A stretch of DNA of 64,000 bases from Janthinobacterium rivuli (GCF_009208735.1 NZ_WFLJ01000011.1:62001-126000), one strand, 5' to 3'. Positions 25,630-35,452 are shown, numbered from the stretch's first letter. Numbers and translations are program-made. Notes: generated from the letters alone by a model not told the origin.

Positions 25630-25681
25630 ACAGTACTGTAATGGTTTTTCATTCATTGAGCATCATGATAAATATTGATGC
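25630..25681. promoter_or_regulatory. Inverted repeats in the AT-rich gap between doxX and the dctA terminator
   Basis: Within 175 bp of non-coding DNA there is a 10-bp palindrome ACAGTACTGT (25630-25639) and a 6-bp-arm inverted repeat GCATCA...TGATGC (25660-25681). The patch is AT-rich and lies upstream of the DoxX gene, so these may be regulator sites; no family is recognised. Confidence 0.3.
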
Positions 25682-25728
25682 ATGATTTACTGTTTGTTGA
25701 TGATGCGATCAAACTCGCGCGCCATGCA

Positions 25729-25760
25729 AAAAGCCCCGCGGATCGCTCCGCGGGGCTTTT
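25729..25760 (-). terminator. Rho-independent terminator of dctA
   Basis: A perfect 14-bp stem (AAAAGCCCCGCGGA / TCCGCGGGGCTTTT) with loop TCGC lies 16 bp past the dctA stop. It has U-rich ends on both strands. Confidence 0.92.
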
Positions 25761-25776
25761 CAGGATGAAGTCTCGC

Positions 25777-27078
25777 TTACTTGACGATATTCACGCCCTG
25801 TGCGACATAGGCGTCGTCGGTCGGGTGGGTGGGATGGGCCAGCTCGCTATGCAGCTTGTCCATGTCCAGTTCTTTTTCCCATTTCGATACGACGATGGTG
25901 GCCACGCCATTGCCCACAAAATTGGTCAGCGCGCGGCATTCGCTCATGAAGCGGTCGATGCCCAGGATCAGCGCCATGCCGGCCACGGGGATGGTCGGCA
26001 CCACGGCCAGGGTGGCGGCCAGGGTGATGAAGCCGGCGCCCGTGATGCCGGAGGCGCCTTTCGAGGTCAGCATCGCCACGCCCAGGATGGTGAGCTCTTG
26101 CCAGATGGTCAGTTCCGTGTTGGTGGCTTGCGCCACGAACAGGGCGGCCATGGTCATGTAGATATTGGTGCCATCCAGGTTGAACGAGTAGCCGGTCGGC
26201 ACGACCAGGCCGACCACCGGTTTCGAGCAGCCCAGGCGCTCGAGTTTCTTCATCAGGGCCGGCAGCGCCGATTCCGACGAGCTGGTACCGAGCACGATCA
26301 GCAGTTCTTCCTTGATGTACAGCAAGAAGCGGCCGATGGAGAAGCCCGTGTACTTGGCGATCAGGCCCAGCACGACGAAGACGAACAGGAAGCAGGTCAG
26401 GTAGAACGAACCCATCAGTTTCGCCAGCGGGATCAGCGAAGCCAGGCCGTACTTACCGATGGTAAAGGCCATCGCGCCGAACGCGCCGATCGGAGCGACT
26501 TTCATGATGATGTTGACCATGCCGAAGATGGCATGCGACAGCTCGTCGATCAGCTTGGTGACGGGACGGCCGCGTTCGCCCAGCAACGACAGCGAAAAGC
26601 CGAACAGGATGGCGATCAACAGCACTTGCAGGATGTCGCCCTTGGCGAAGGCGTCGACGAAGGTCTTCGGGATGATGTTCATCACGAAGTCGACGGTGCT
26701 CATGCCTTCGGCGTGCGTGTATTGCGCGATCGACTTGGCGTCCAGGTGGGCCGGATCGGCGTTGAAGCCGGCACCCGGTTTGAGGATGTTAGCAACCAGC
26801 AAGCCGATGGCCAGCGCGAAGGTGGACACCACTTCGAAGTACAGCAGGGCCTTGCCGCCGACCCGGCCGATCTTCTTGACGTCCTGCATGCCGGCGATGC
26901 CGGAGACCACGGTACAGAAGATCACCGGGGCGATGATCATCTTGATCAGTTTGATAAAGCCGTCGCCCAGCGGTTTCATGTCGACGGCGTTCGAGGGGTA
27001 GAACACCCCCAGCAGCACGCCGGCCACGATGGCGAACAGCACCTGGACGTACAGGATTTTATAGAATGGTTTTTTCAC
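25777..27078 (-). CDS. dctA: C4-dicarboxylate:cation symporter DctA
   Basis: DctA (DAACS family) imports succinate, fumarate and malate across the inner membrane. The 433-residue product has the DctA start [16 protein letters not shown], re-entrant hairpin [17 protein letters not shown], the TM7 substrate/cation motif [11 protein letters not shown], and HP2 [19 protein letters not shown]. The start is GTG at 27078 with AGGAG upstream; the longer frame to 27162 adds 28 residues unlike DctA. A terminator follows. C4-dicarboxylate uptake is usually controlled by a two-component system that is not in the window. Confidence 0.96.
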   Translation of the reverse strand: MKKPFYKILYVQVLFAIVAGVLLGVFYPSNAVDMKPLGDGFIKLIKMIIAPVIFCTVVSGIAGMQDVKKIGRVGGKALLYFEVVSTFALAIGLLVANILKPGAGFNADPAHLDAKSIAQYTHAEGMSTVDFVMNIIPKTFVDAFAKGDILQVLLIAILFGFSLSLLGERGRPVTKLIDELSHAIFGMVNIIMKVAPIGAFGAMAFTIGKYGLASLIPLAKLMGSFYLTCFLFVFVVLGLIAKYTGFSIGRFLLYIKEELLIVLGTSSSESALPALMKKLERLGCSKPVVGLVVPTGYSFNLDGTNIYMTMAALFVAQATNTELTIWQELTILGVAMLTSKGASGITGAGFITLAATLAVVPTIPVAGMALILGIDRFMSECRALTNFVGNGVATIVVSKWEKELDMDKLHSELAHPTHPTDDAYVAQGVNIVK

Positions 27079-27329
27079 GAGTGGTCTCCTCTTGCGGGTT
27101 GATGCTGCGATCATCCGCCCATTGCCAGGCCCGCTCAATTGTGGATAACCGCAGATATGCATTTTCGCTATATCGGGTATTGCGCCATGCCAGACGTGTT
27201 GCGGCGCAGCATTTCAGCCGTGCGCTTGGAGCATTGCCCGCGCTGCGCTACACTGCCGTAGCGTCGCGCGCGGGAGACCCCATGGCAGGCAGGAAGCGGT
27301 GCTCTTTTTATATCGAATAAGGAAATCGC

Positions 27330-28211
27330 ATGATCGAAGCGAGCATCAAGTCAGTGCAATGTATCTCCCCCGCAGGCTTGCACACCATGTCGTACAAGGA
27401 GTGGGGCGCGGCGGACAATCCGAACGTGCTCGTCTGCGCCCATGGCGTGACGCGCGTGGCCGACGACTTCGACAACCTGGCGCGCGCCATGGCCAGCGAT
27501 TACCGCGTGATCTGCCCCGACGTGGTCGGGCGCGGGCGCTCGGGCTGGCTGGCCAACCCGCAGTTTTACCGCGTGCCGCAGTATGTGAGCGATATGGTGA
27601 CCCTGCTGGCGCGCGTGCTGGCCAATGGCGAGCGCCAGACGGTGGACTGGTTCGGCACCTCGATGGGTGGCTTGATCGGCCTGGGCCTGGCATCGTTGCC
27701 GGACAGCCCGATCAGCAAGCTGGTGCTGAACGATATCGGCCCGACCCTGGCGCCGGAAGCCTTGCAGCGCATCGGCGACTACATCGGCCAGGACTTGCGT
27801 TTCGAGACATTCGAGCAAGGCGCCAAGTTTGTGCGCGACGTGTCCGCCAGCTTCGGCCCGCACACGGACGCGGAATGGCATAAACTGGCGGTGGATGTAT
27901 TGCGGCAAGACAAGGACGGCCACTGGCGCCGCCACTACGATATGGGCCTGGCCATGCCGTTCCGCTCGGCCACGCCGGAATCGGCGGCCAGCGACGAAGC
28001 CATGCTGTGGGCCGCGTATGACGCCGTGCGCTGCCCCACCTTGCTGGTGCGCGGCTCGGAATCCGATTTGCTGTCGCATGAAACGGCCACGCGCATGCTG
28101 GGCCGCGGTCCGAAGGCGGAGCTGGTGGAAATCGCCGGCGTGGGCCATGCGCCCACCTTCGTCCACGACGACCAGATCGCCATCGCGCGCAAGTTTTTGC
28201 TGGGCAAGTAA
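27330..28211 (+). CDS. Alpha/beta hydrolase
   Basis: The 293-residue protein has the alpha/beta hydrolase fold: oxyanion-region CAHGVTR, nucleophile S111 in GTSMGG, and a C-terminal His in GVGHAPTF. It is most like the MhpC/esterase group with a substrate not readable from sequence. It has AAGGAAA before the ATG and starts a same-strand run with ridA and relA; the gap of 62 bp leaves it open whether they are one operon. Confidence 0.85.
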   Translation: MIEASIKSVQCISPAGLHTMSYKEWGAADNPNVLVCAHGVTRVADDFDNLARAMASDYRVICPDVVGRGRSGWLANPQFYRVPQYVSDMVTLLARVLANGERQTVDWFGTSMGGLIGLGLASLPDSPISKLVLNDIGPTLAPEALQRIGDYIGQDLRFETFEQGAKFVRDVSASFGPHTDAEWHKLAVDVLRQDKDGHWRRHYDMGLAMPFRSATPESAASDEAMLWAAYDAVRCPTLLVRGSESDLLSHETATRMLGRGPKAELVEIAGVGHAPTFVHDDQIAIARKFLLGK

Positions 28212-28273
28212 TGGTGGGCGAGGAATACAAGCAATAACGCTGTACAGATTTTGAAACAACTGAAAGAAGAAGC

Positions 28274-28624
28274 ATGGAAATTACACGACTGCACGTAGGC
28301 AAACGCCTCTCTGAAGTAGCGATACACAACAACACCATCTACCTGGCGGGCCAGATCGCGGAAGACACCACGCAGGGCATCGTCGGCCAGACGCGCGAAG
28401 TGCTCGGTCACGTCGACCGTTTGCTGATGGAAGCGGGCAGCGACAAGACTTGCATCCTGTCGTGCCAGATCTACATCGCCGACATGAAGGATTTCGACGG
28501 CATGAATGAAGTGTGGGACGACTGGGTCGCATCAAGCCACACGCCGCCACGCGCCACGGTGGAGGCGAAGTTGGCCAATCCGGCATGCCTGGTTGAAATC
28601 GTCATCATCGCTGCAGAACGCTAA
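28274..28624 (+). CDS. RidA/YjgF/Rid family deaminase-like protein
   Basis: The 116-residue protein is a Rid-family member. RidA hydrolyses reactive enamine/imine intermediates released by PLP enzymes. The key Arg that binds the carboxylate is present (R93 in PPRATVEA), followed by the LVEIVIIAA strand with Glu E108. The absence of the more typical RidA N terminus suggests one of the Rid1-7 side groups. AGAAG precedes the ATG; relA follows 30 bp later. Confidence 0.85.
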   Translation: MEITRLHVGKRLSEVAIHNNTIYLAGQIAEDTTQGIVGQTREVLGHVDRLLMEAGSDKTCILSCQIYIADMKDFDGMNEVWDDWVASSHTPPRATVEAKLANPACLVEIVIIAAER

Positions 28625-28654
28625 GTCATCACGTTAATAAGTTGAAGGTATCAC

Positions 28655-30907
28655 ATGGTTTCCATCTCGGCCCCGAATAGCGTCACCTCGGAACAACTGG
28701 TAGAGGGCTTGAGTGCGCCGGACAGCGCGCGCGTGCTGGATGCGCTCGCATATGCCACCGAAGCCTATGGCGACAAACAGACCTTTGCCGGTCGCTCCGC
28801 GCTGGAGTTCGCTCTCGGCGTGGCCACCACCCTCGCTTTCCTGCGCAGCGATGCGGAAACGCGCATCGCCGGCCTGATGTTCGAGCTGACCCTGCTGGAA
28901 CCGGACACGGCGGCCGATATCGAGCCGCGCTTCGGCAAGCAGGTGTGCGACCTGGCGACAGGCGTGCGCCAGCTGATCCGCTTGCGCGCGCTGACCCAGG
29001 CGCAGCACGGCAGCGCAGCCGGGCGTGGCAAGAATGCGGCGCAACAAGCCGTGGCCCAGGTGGAAACCTTGCGCAAGATGTTGCTGGCGATGGCTTCCGA
29101 CATGCGTGTCGTGCTGGTGCGCCTGGCCGCCTGCGTGACGACCTTGCGTTACTTTGCCGAACTAAAACTGTTCAACGAAATGACGCGTGAATACGGCAAG
29201 GAAACCTTGGACCTGTACGCGCCGCTGGCCAACCGCCTCGGTATCTGGCAGCTGAAGTGGGAACTGGAAGATTTGTCGTTCCGCTTCATCGAGCCGGAAG
29301 CGTATAAACGCATCGCCAAGATGCTGGAAGAAAAGCGCATGATGCGCGAGGGCTTCGTCTCCTCGGCGATTCTGCGCCTGCAGACGGAACTGGCCTCGGC
29401 CGGTATCCAGGCGGAAGTGTTTGGCCGCCCGAAACACATTTACAGCATCTGGAACAAGATGCGCGGCAAGGAGCTGGACTTTACGGCCCTGTACGACGTG
29501 CGCGCCTTCCGCGTCATCGTCGCCGACGTGAAAACTTGCTACACGGTGCTGGGCGTGGTCCACAATATCTGGACCCCCATCCCGAAAGAATTCGACGATT
29601 ACATTTCGCGGCCGAAACCCAATGGCTATCAGTCGCTGCACACGGTGGTGACGGCCGAGGATGGCCGTCCGCTGGAAGTGCAAATCCGCACGAACGAAAT
29701 GCACAGCTTTGCCGAATACGGCGTGGCCGCGCACTGGCGCTACAAGGAAGAGGGCGGCTCGAACTTTGCCGGCCAGAAATACGACGAAAAGATCGCCTGG
29801 CTGCGCCAGTTGCTGGCCTGGAAAACGGAAGTGGCCGACGCCGTCGTGGGGCAGGAAGAAATCCAGCGCGAATGGGTGGAAAAGCTCAAATCGGCCACCT
29901 TGGACGACCGCATCTTCGTCATGACGCCGCAGGCGCGCGTGCTGGAATTGCCCGTGGGCGCCACGCCCGTCGATTTCGCGTATCACCTGCATACGGACGT
30001 GGGTCACCGCTGCCGCGGGGCCAAGGTCGACGGCATCATGGTGCCCCTGAATACGCAATTGAAAAACGGCCAGACCTGCGAAATCATCACGGCCAAGGGC
30101 GCGCCGGGCACGGCCGGGCCGTCGCGCGACTGGCTCAGCGCCGGCTACGCCGTCAGCACGCGCACACGCTCGAAGATCCGCGCGTGGTTCCATGCCATCG
30201 ACATGCAGGAAACCCTGGCCCACGGCCGCGCGCTGGTGGAAAAATCGCTGCAGCGCGAAGGCAAGACGGCCGTCAATCTGGAAGCGCTGGCGCAAAAGCT
30301 GGGCTTTGCGAAAGTCGACGAGCTGTTCCTGTCGGTGGGCAAGGATGAATTCAGCCTGCGCCACGTGGAGCAGGCGCTGCACGACAATGGCGAAGTGGTG
30401 GTGCCGGAAGACGCCGTGCTGGTCGGCAAGAGCCGCGCCTCGAGCGTGGAGCAGGGCGCCAAGTCCGGCGTGCTGGTGGTGGGCACCGAAGGCTTGATGA
30501 CGGTGCTGGCCAAGTGCTGCAAGCCGGCGCCACCCGACAGCATCGTCGGCTTCGTGACGCGCGGCAAGGGCGTCTCGATCCACCGCGCCACGTGCAAGAA
30601 TTTCGAGGAAATGCGCGCCAAGGCGCCCGAGCGCGTGATCTTCACGGAGTGGGGCAGCACGGGCGGGCACGATACCGTGTATCCGGTCGACATTTTCATT
30701 CTCGCCGGCGACCGCCAGGGCTTGCTGCGCGACATCTCCGAAATCTTTTCGCGCGAAAAGATCAACGTCATCGGCGTCAATACCCAAAGCGCCAAGGGCC
30801 AGGCCCGCATGACGTTTACGGCCGAGATCAGTTCGACGGCGCAGTTGTTGAAGGCGCTTAATGTGATCAAGGACGTCAGTGGCGTGCTTGAGGCAAGAAG
30901 AAGTTAG
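28655..30907 (+). CDS. relA: GTP pyrophosphokinase RelA, (p)ppGpp synthetase
   Basis: RelA makes (p)ppGpp on starved ribosomes. The 750-residue protein has an N-terminal pseudo-hydrolase domain in which the HD pair is lost (GLMFELTLLEPDT around 73-85). The synthetase domain has the RelA-type E312-F-D-D315 motif and RPKPNGYQSLHTVV. A TGS domain (about 416-478), a Cys-rich stretch (KCCKP, near 620) and a C-terminal ACT domain (677-748) follow. The lost HD and the ExDD motif mark RelA, not bifunctional SpoT. GAAGG precedes the ATG, and a hairpin follows the stop. Confidence 0.95.
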   Translation: MVSISAPNSVTSEQLVEGLSAPDSARVLDALAYATEAYGDKQTFAGRSALEFALGVATTLAFLRSDAETRIAGLMFELTLLEPDTAADIEPRFGKQVCDLATGVRQLIRLRALTQAQHGSAAGRGKNAAQQAVAQVETLRKMLLAMASDMRVVLVRLAACVTTLRYFAELKLFNEMTREYGKETLDLYAPLANRLGIWQLKWELEDLSFRFIEPEAYKRIAKMLEEKRMMREGFVSSAILRLQTELASAGIQAEVFGRPKHIYSIWNKMRGKELDFTALYDVRAFRVIVADVKTCYTVLGVVHNIWTPIPKEFDDYISRPKPNGYQSLHTVVTAEDGRPLEVQIRTNEMHSFAEYGVAAHWRYKEEGGSNFAGQKYDEKIAWLRQLLAWKTEVADAVVGQEEIQREWVEKLKSATLDDRIFVMTPQARVLELPVGATPVDFAYHLHTDVGHRCRGAKVDGIMVPLNTQLKNGQTCEIITAKGAPGTAGPSRDWLSAGYAVSTRTRSKIRAWFHAIDMQETLAHGRALVEKSLQREGKTAVNLEALAQKLGFAKVDELFLSVGKDEFSLRHVEQALHDNGEVVVPEDAVLVGKSRASSVEQGAKSGVLVVGTEGLMTVLAKCCKPAPPDSIVGFVTRGKGVSIHRATCKNFEEMRAKAPERVIFTEWGSTGGHDTVYPVDIFILAGDRQGLLRDISEIFSREKINVIGVNTQSAKGQARMTFTAEISSTAQLLKALNVIKDVSGVLEARRS

Positions 30908-30913
30908 CTTATC

Positions 30914-30940
30914 CGTGGGAATCCGGCGCGGATTCCCACG
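30914..30940. terminator. 12-bp perfect hairpin between convergent relA and CDF genes
   Basis: CGTGGGAATCCG, a 3-nt loop GCG and CGGATTCCCACG form a perfect 12-bp stem 7 bp past relA. No T-run follows on either strand, so termination is not assured, but the position between convergent genes fits. Confidence 0.6.
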
Positions 30941-30948
30941 TCTCCCTG

Positions 30949-31905
30949 TCAATGCGTCTTGTCGCCCGCATGCAAGCCCGCCATCGCCGCCGTCTCCGGC
31001 TGCAGGGTGATGTGGTCGATGCCATGCTTGGCCAGCAGCATCTTCTTGATCGCGCGCAAGACCTTCGGCCACTGGTCGAGGTGCTGGATTTCCACGTGGC
31101 CGATCAGGGCCGGCTGGCCCGGCGACATGTCCCACACGTGCAGATCGTGCACGGCAATCACGCCGTCCACTTGTTCCACGTCCGTGCCCACCTCGATGTA
31201 ATCGATGTGCATGGGCACGCCTTCCATCAGGAAGTGGTAGGACTCGCGCAGCACGCCAAACGTCGACTTTAAAATCAGCAGCGAGACCAGCACGGACAGC
31301 AGCGGGTCGATCTGCATCCAGCCCGTAAAATAGATCACGGCGCCGGCGATGATGGCGGCGACCGAGCCGAGCAAGTCTCCCATCACGTGCACGAGGGCGG
31401 CGCGCGTGTTCACGCTTTGCTTGTCTTTCGACAAGACCCACGCCACGACGATATTGATCGCCAGGCCGATGAAGGCGACGATGAAGACCATGCCGCCCTT
31501 GACGGGTTGCGGGGCGGAAAAGCGCAGCACGGCTTCATAGCAGATCCAGCCCACCACGCACAGCATGGCCAGGCCGTTGACGAAGGCGGCCAGCGCTTCG
31601 GCGCGGCCAAAGCCGAACGAATGGCGCGGCGAGGGCGGGCGGCGCGCGATGATCTGCGCCAGCAAGGCCAGGCCCAGCGCGGCCGCGTCCGTGACCATGT
31701 GGCCCGCGTCGGAAATCAGGGCCAGCGAATTGGACAGGAAGCCGGCCGCCACCTCGATGCCGGCAAACGACAGGGTCAGCCCCAGCGCCCACGCGAGGAT
31801 GCTCTGGCTGCGCCCCTCGAACGAATGGGTGTGCTCGGCGTCGCCTTTCCTGTGGGCGTGCAAATGGGTGGCGTCGTGTTCGGTGGAGTCGTGCATCTGG
31901 GACAT
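30949..31905 (-). CDS. Cation diffusion facilitator (CzcD/ZitB-type) metal exporter
   Basis: The 318-residue inner-membrane protein exports divalent metals such as Zn2+, Co2+ or Cd2+ in exchange for protons. It has a His-rich N-terminal tail, six membrane segments, and the tetrahedral metal site from H69-xxx-D73 (DAGHMVTD) and H173-xxx-D177 (HVMGD). A cytoplasmic C-terminal domain (from about 215) follows. A second Met at codon 4 is an equally possible start; neither has a strong ribosome binding site. Confidence 0.93.
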   Translation of the reverse strand: MSQMHDSTEHDATHLHAHRKGDAEHTHSFEGRSQSILAWALGLTLSFAGIEVAAGFLSNSLALISDAGHMVTDAAALGLALLAQIIARRPPSPRHSFGFGRAEALAAFVNGLAMLCVVGWICYEAVLRFSAPQPVKGGMVFIVAFIGLAINIVVAWVLSKDKQSVNTRAALVHVMGDLLGSVAAIIAGAVIYFTGWMQIDPLLSVLVSLLILKSTFGVLRESYHFLMEGVPMHIDYIEVGTDVEQVDGVIAVHDLHVWDMSPGQPALIGHVEIQHLDQWPKVLRAIKKMLLAKHGIDHITLQPETAAMAGLHAGDKTH

Positions 31906-31970
31906 GGAGTGCTTTGTGGAATGATGTTGCCGTCAGTGTAATTGAAAAGCAACAAGGTAGTCGGCACGAC

Positions 31971-32000
31971 AAAAAACCTGCAGGCCCGGAGGCGCTGCAG
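31971..32000 (-). terminator. Rho-independent terminator after the pirin gene
   Basis: On the minus strand CTGCAG-C-GCC, loop TCCG and GGC-CTGCAG form a 9-bp stem with one bulge, followed by G and six T. It lies about 25 bp past the pirin stop and upstream of the CDF gene. Confidence 0.8.
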
Positions 32001-32022
32001 ATTTCTCCTGATACACATCATG

Positions 32023-32898
32023 TTACTGCGTGGCCGTCTCGCCAAACTTGCCTTCACGGAAATCCTGTACGGCCTGGAACACTTCCGCCTGGGTATTCAT
32101 GACAAACGGGCCGTACTGTGCGATCGGTTCATTCAGCGGCTGGCCGGCGGCGAGGATCACGCGGCCGCCTTGCGGCGCCTCGATGCGCACGCCGTCGCTG
32201 CCAGGCGTGTTGGCGAAGATCGCCATGCGCAGGGCGGGCACGGCCTTGCCATCGACTTGCACTTCGCCACGGAACGTATACAGGAAGGCGTTATGGCCTG
32301 GCGGCAAGGGTTGCTCGAAGCTGGCGCCGGCCGGCAAGTCGATGTCGAGGTACAGCGGTTCCGTCAGCTCGCGCTGCACGGCGCCCGTCACGCCATGGCT
32401 CTGGCCGGCGATCACTTGCACGGCCACGCCCGCGTCCGTCGTGTAGCGGGGGATTTCCTCGCTCGTGAAATCGCGGTACCACGGCGTGCGCATCTTGTCG
32501 CGCGCGGGCAGGTTCAGCCACAGTTGAAAACCTTCCATCACGCCTGCTTCCTGCTCCGGCATTTCCGAGTGGATCACGCCGCTGCCGGCCGTCATCCATT
32601 GCACGCCGCCCGACGTCAGCAAGCCTTCGTGGCCCGCGCTGTCCTTGTGGCGCATGCGCCCCGTGATCATGTACGACACCGTTTCGAAACCGCGGTGCGG
32701 ATGCTCGGGGAAGCCGGCGATATAGTCGTTCGGCTGGTCGCTGGCAAAGTTGTCGAGCATCAAGAACGGGTCGAGGCGGCGCTGCAACTGCTGCGTCAGC
32801 ACGCGGTTGATCTTCACGCCGGCGCCATCCATGACGGCCTGGCCGGCGATCACGCGCTCGACGGTGCGTGGCTTGTTGACGGTGGTGATGTCGCTCAT
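32023..32898 (-). CDS. Pirin family protein
   Basis: The 291-residue bicupin belongs to the pirin family, some members of which have quercetinase activity while others act as redox co-regulators. Metal-site residues appear in FPEHPHRGFETV and SGVIHSEMPEQ (two His, His, Glu). The ATG at 32898 is chosen for its ribosome binding site GAGGAGA; the longer frame has none. It follows the azoreductase gene by 56 bp on the same strand, so both may be controlled by the divergent LysR regulator. Confidence 0.92.
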   Translation of the reverse strand: MSDITTVNKPRTVERVIAGQAVMDGAGVKINRVLTQQLQRRLDPFLMLDNFASDQPNDYIAGFPEHPHRGFETVSYMITGRMRHKDSAGHEGLLTSGGVQWMTAGSGVIHSEMPEQEAGVMEGFQLWLNLPARDKMRTPWYRDFTSEEIPRYTTDAGVAVQVIAGQSHGVTGAVQRELTEPLYLDIDLPAGASFEQPLPPGHNAFLYTFRGEVQVDGKAVPALRMAIFANTPGSDGVRIEAPQGGRVILAAGQPLNEPIAQYGPFVMNTQAEVFQAVQDFREGKFGETATQ

Positions 32899-32954
32899 TG
32901 TTCTCTCCTCTAGACCAGGACGGCGCCACTGCGCCGCCCCTTTCACTGCTGTGA

Positions 32955-33554
32955 TTACACCAGGATCGCGTTGATCTCGGCGTCCGCCTGCGCTTGCGCC
33001 TTGGCCACGGCTTCCGGGCCCATGCCCATGCCTTCCGAATAAACGTACTGCACGTCGGTCAGGCCGAGGAATCCGAACATGGTGTTCAGGTAAGGCACCT
33101 GGCTATCGTTGGCGCTGTCGCGGTGCAAGCCGCCGCGGGACAGGCCCACGTAGACTTTCTTGCCGGTCAAGAGGCCAACGGGGCCGTTTTCCGTGTACTT
33201 GAAGGTGACGTTGGCGCGGGCAATCGCGTCGAACCAGCTTTTCAGTTGCACGGTGATGCCGAAGTTGTACATCGGCGCGCCGATGACGATGACGTCAGCC
33301 GCTTGCACTTGCGCAATCAGCGCGTCGTCCAGGGCGATGCGGGCCGCTTGTTCCGGCGTACGCTTGTCGGCTGGGGTGAACAGCGCTTGCAGGGTGGGCT
33401 CGTCGAGCACAGGGTGCGGTGCGGCGGCCAGGTCGCGGCGCACCAGGCTTGCTTGTGGATTGGCCGCTTGCACGCGGGCGACGATGGCGTCAGCCAGGCG
33501 GGTCGAGGCGGAACCGGTGCTGCGGGCGCTGGAATTGATTTGCAGGATGTTCAT
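32955..33554 (-). CDS. azoR: FMN-dependent NADH-azoreductase
   Basis: The 199-residue flavodoxin-fold enzyme reduces quinones and azo compounds using NADH and FMN. FMN-binding motifs are present: [12 protein letters not shown] near the N terminus, [17 protein letters not shown] in the middle (residues 93-110), and LSRGG. It is transcribed away from a LysR-type regulator, a common arrangement for quinone/azo reductases, and has pirin directly downstream. Confidence 0.93.
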   Translation of the reverse strand: MNILQINSSARSTGSASTRLADAIVARVQAANPQASLVRRDLAAAPHPVLDEPTLQALFTPADKRTPEQAARIALDDALIAQVQAADVIVIGAPMYNFGITVQLKSWFDAIARANVTFKYTENGPVGLLTGKKVYVGLSRGGLHRDSANDSQVPYLNTMFGFLGLTDVQYVYSEGMGMGPEAVAKAQAQADAEINAILV

Positions 33555-33631
33555 CTTGTTTTCTCCGTGGTGAGGTGTCTTGCGATGGATGAACTATAGC
33601 AATTCCAAAATTGATGCGGAAGCCGTTAAAA

Positions 33632-33648
33632 TGGATAACATTAATCCA
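33632..33648. promoter_or_regulatory. Candidate LysR-type operator between azoR and lysR genes
   Basis: TGGAT-N7-ATCCA is an inverted repeat with the interrupted-dyad form (T-N11-A core) favoured by LysR-type regulators. It lies in the 126-bp divergent gap, about 33 bp before the lysR start and 77 bp upstream of azoR. A weak -10-like TATAGT for azoR is nearby (33593-33598, minus strand). Confidence 0.45.
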
Positions 33649-33680
33649 CTCATGGAACAATTGAGTTTACAGGTAAATAT

Positions 33681-34586
33681 ATGGATATCGATCCCGGAGA
33701 TTTGCTGCTGTTTGCCCGCGTCGTCGAATGCGGCAGTTTCTCGCGTGCCGCCGTGCGCGTGGACTTGCCCAAGTCGACCCTGTCGCGGCGCATCTCGCAG
33801 CTGGAAGCGAAATTGGGCGAACGGCTGCTGCTGCGCACCACGCGCAAGCTGGCGCTGACGGAGTTTGGCGCCAGCCTGCTCGAGCATGCGCGCAAGGTGG
33901 TGGAAGAAACGGAGGCGGCCGGCGCGCTGGCCCAGCACCGCCAGGCGGGTCCCAGCGGCTTGCTGCGCATATCCATGCCGGCCGATTTCGGCGACACCCT
34001 GATGCGCCAGGTGCTGGCCGAATTCGTGCGCCGTTATCCGGCCATTTCGCTGGAACTAGACTTGTCGGCGCGCCGCGTGGATTTACTGGAAGAGAACTTC
34101 GACCTGGCCATCCGCATGGGCAACTTGCCCGACGACGCCAGCCTGTCCGCGCGCCGCGTGGCGTTCAGCACCCTGGCCCTGTATGCCTCGCCGCAATACA
34201 CGAGTGTGCACGGCTTGCCCGAGCATCCCGACGATCTGTACGGCCACGATTTATTGAGCTTGCCACGCGCCGTGCATGGCCTCGTGCACTGGACTTTGAT
34301 CCGCGGCAAGACGACGTGGGAACGGGACTTGCCTGTGCGCCTGCTGGCGAACTCGCCGGAATTGCTGGTGCGCATGGCTTGCACGGGCGTGGGCATCGCG
34401 GCCAGCACGGACCGCTTCGCCAAGGCGTATGTGGCGACGGGGGAATTGGTGCGCGTGCTGCCGGAGTGGAGTTTCCCGCTGGTCACGGGCTGGGCCGTGT
34501 TTCCTGGCCGGCGTTTGATGCCGGCCAAGACGCGCGCGTTCCTGGATTTAATGGAAGAGATGTACCGGACCGACGCGCCCGTGTAG
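33681..34586 (+). CDS. LysR family transcriptional regulator
   Basis: The 301-residue protein has an N-terminal winged helix-turn-helix (residues 4-62; VVECGSFSRAAVRVDLPKST) and a C-terminal substrate-binding domain. The LLRISMPADFGDTLM segment marks the domain hinge of the CrgA/AaeR-like group. Divergent from azoR and pirin, it probably activates or represses them in response to electrophiles or quinones. It ends 17 bp from the convergent psd gene. Confidence 0.9.
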   Translation: MDIDPGDLLLFARVVECGSFSRAAVRVDLPKSTLSRRISQLEAKLGERLLLRTTRKLALTEFGASLLEHARKVVEETEAAGALAQHRQAGPSGLLRISMPADFGDTLMRQVLAEFVRRYPAISLELDLSARRVDLLEENFDLAIRMGNLPDDASLSARRVAFSTLALYASPQYTSVHGLPEHPDDLYGHDLLSLPRAVHGLVHWTLIRGKTTWERDLPVRLLANSPELLVRMACTGVGIAASTDRFAKAYVATGELVRVLPEWSFPLVTGWAVFPGRRLMPAKTRAFLDLMEEMYRTDAPV

Positions 34587-34603
34587 GCGCGCGTCCAGCG
34601 GAT

Positions 34604-35452
34604 TTACTTGGGCAGGTTGCCCATGACTTCGCCCAGCTGCACGGGGCCGGCCGGCTGCCAGTTGGCATTGAATGCCACGGTGTCTTTGGGGAACAGCATG
34701 ACGACGGTGGAACCGAGCAGGAAGCGGCCCAGCTCGTCGCCCTGTTTCAGCACGACATTGTCGTTGGCATAGCTCCAGTCGCGTACCTGGCCCGTGCGCG
34801 GCGGGTTGACGACGCCGTGCCAGACGGTGGCCATGCTGCCGACGATGGTGGCGCCGACCAGGGTCATGACGAAGGGGCCGTTGGCCGTGTCGAACACGCA
34901 GACGACGCGTTCGTTGCGGGCGAACAGGCCGGGAATGCCGCGCGCCGTCGTCGGGTTGACGGAAAACAGTTCACCGGGAACATAAATCATGCGCGTCAAG
35001 CGGCCGTCGCACGGCATGTGGATGCGGTGGTAGTCGCGCGGGCTCAGGTACAGGTTGGCGAAGCTGCCATGTTCGAACTGCGCCGCCAGGGCCGCGTCGC
35101 CGCCCACCAGGGCCGTGGTGCTGAAATGGTGGCCTTTGGCCTGGAAGATCTGGTCCTTGTCGATCGTGCCGAACTGGCTGATGCGGCCATCGACGGGGCA
35201 GACGTAGTCGGCCTTGGCCAGCGGGCGCGCGTCCGGGCGCAGCGCGCGCGTGAAAAAGTCGTTAAAGCTCGTGTAGTGCGTGATGTCCGGGTCCAGCGCC
35301 TCATCCATGTTGACGTTGTAGTGGCCGACGAACCAGCGGATCAAACGCGTCGTCATGGCGCCGCCCTTGGCACCGGCGACACGGCCGGCAAAATTGGTCA
35401 ACGCTCCCTTGGGCAGCAGATATTGAGGCAAAACGGCAAGACGGTCAGACAC
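34604..35452 (-). CDS. psd: Phosphatidylserine decarboxylase proenzyme
   Basis: Psd converts phosphatidylserine to phosphatidylethanolamine at the inner membrane. The 282-residue proenzyme has the autocleavage motif L246-G-S-T (Ser248 becomes the pyruvoyl group) close to the C terminus, and the conserved PRDYHRIHMPCDGRL segment. The GTG start at 35452 gives a normal family length and N terminus (SDRLAVLPQYLLPK); the longer frame from 35551 adds unrelated residues. pssA is not adjacent. Confidence 0.95.
   Translation of the reverse strand: MSDRLAVLPQYLLPKGALTNFAGRVAGAKGGAMTTRLIRWFVGHYNVNMDEALDPDITHYTSFNDFFTRALRPDARPLAKADYVCPVDGRISQFGTIDKDQIFQAKGHHFSTTALVGGDAALAAQFEHGSFANLYLSPRDYHRIHMPCDGRLTRMIYVPGELFSVNPTTARGIPGLFARNERVVCVFDTANGPFVMTLVGATIVGSMATVWHGVVNPPRTGQVRDWSYANDNVVLKQGDELGRFLLGSTVVMLFPKDTVAFNANWQPAGPVQLGEVMGNLPK

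Noticed and set aside
29162..31441. Open frame of 759 codons opposite relA and running into the CDF gene
   Set aside because: Composition (His, Arg, Asp and Gln-rich) and lack of a start signal show it is an antisense artefact of GC-rich coding DNA; relA and CDF are both clear.
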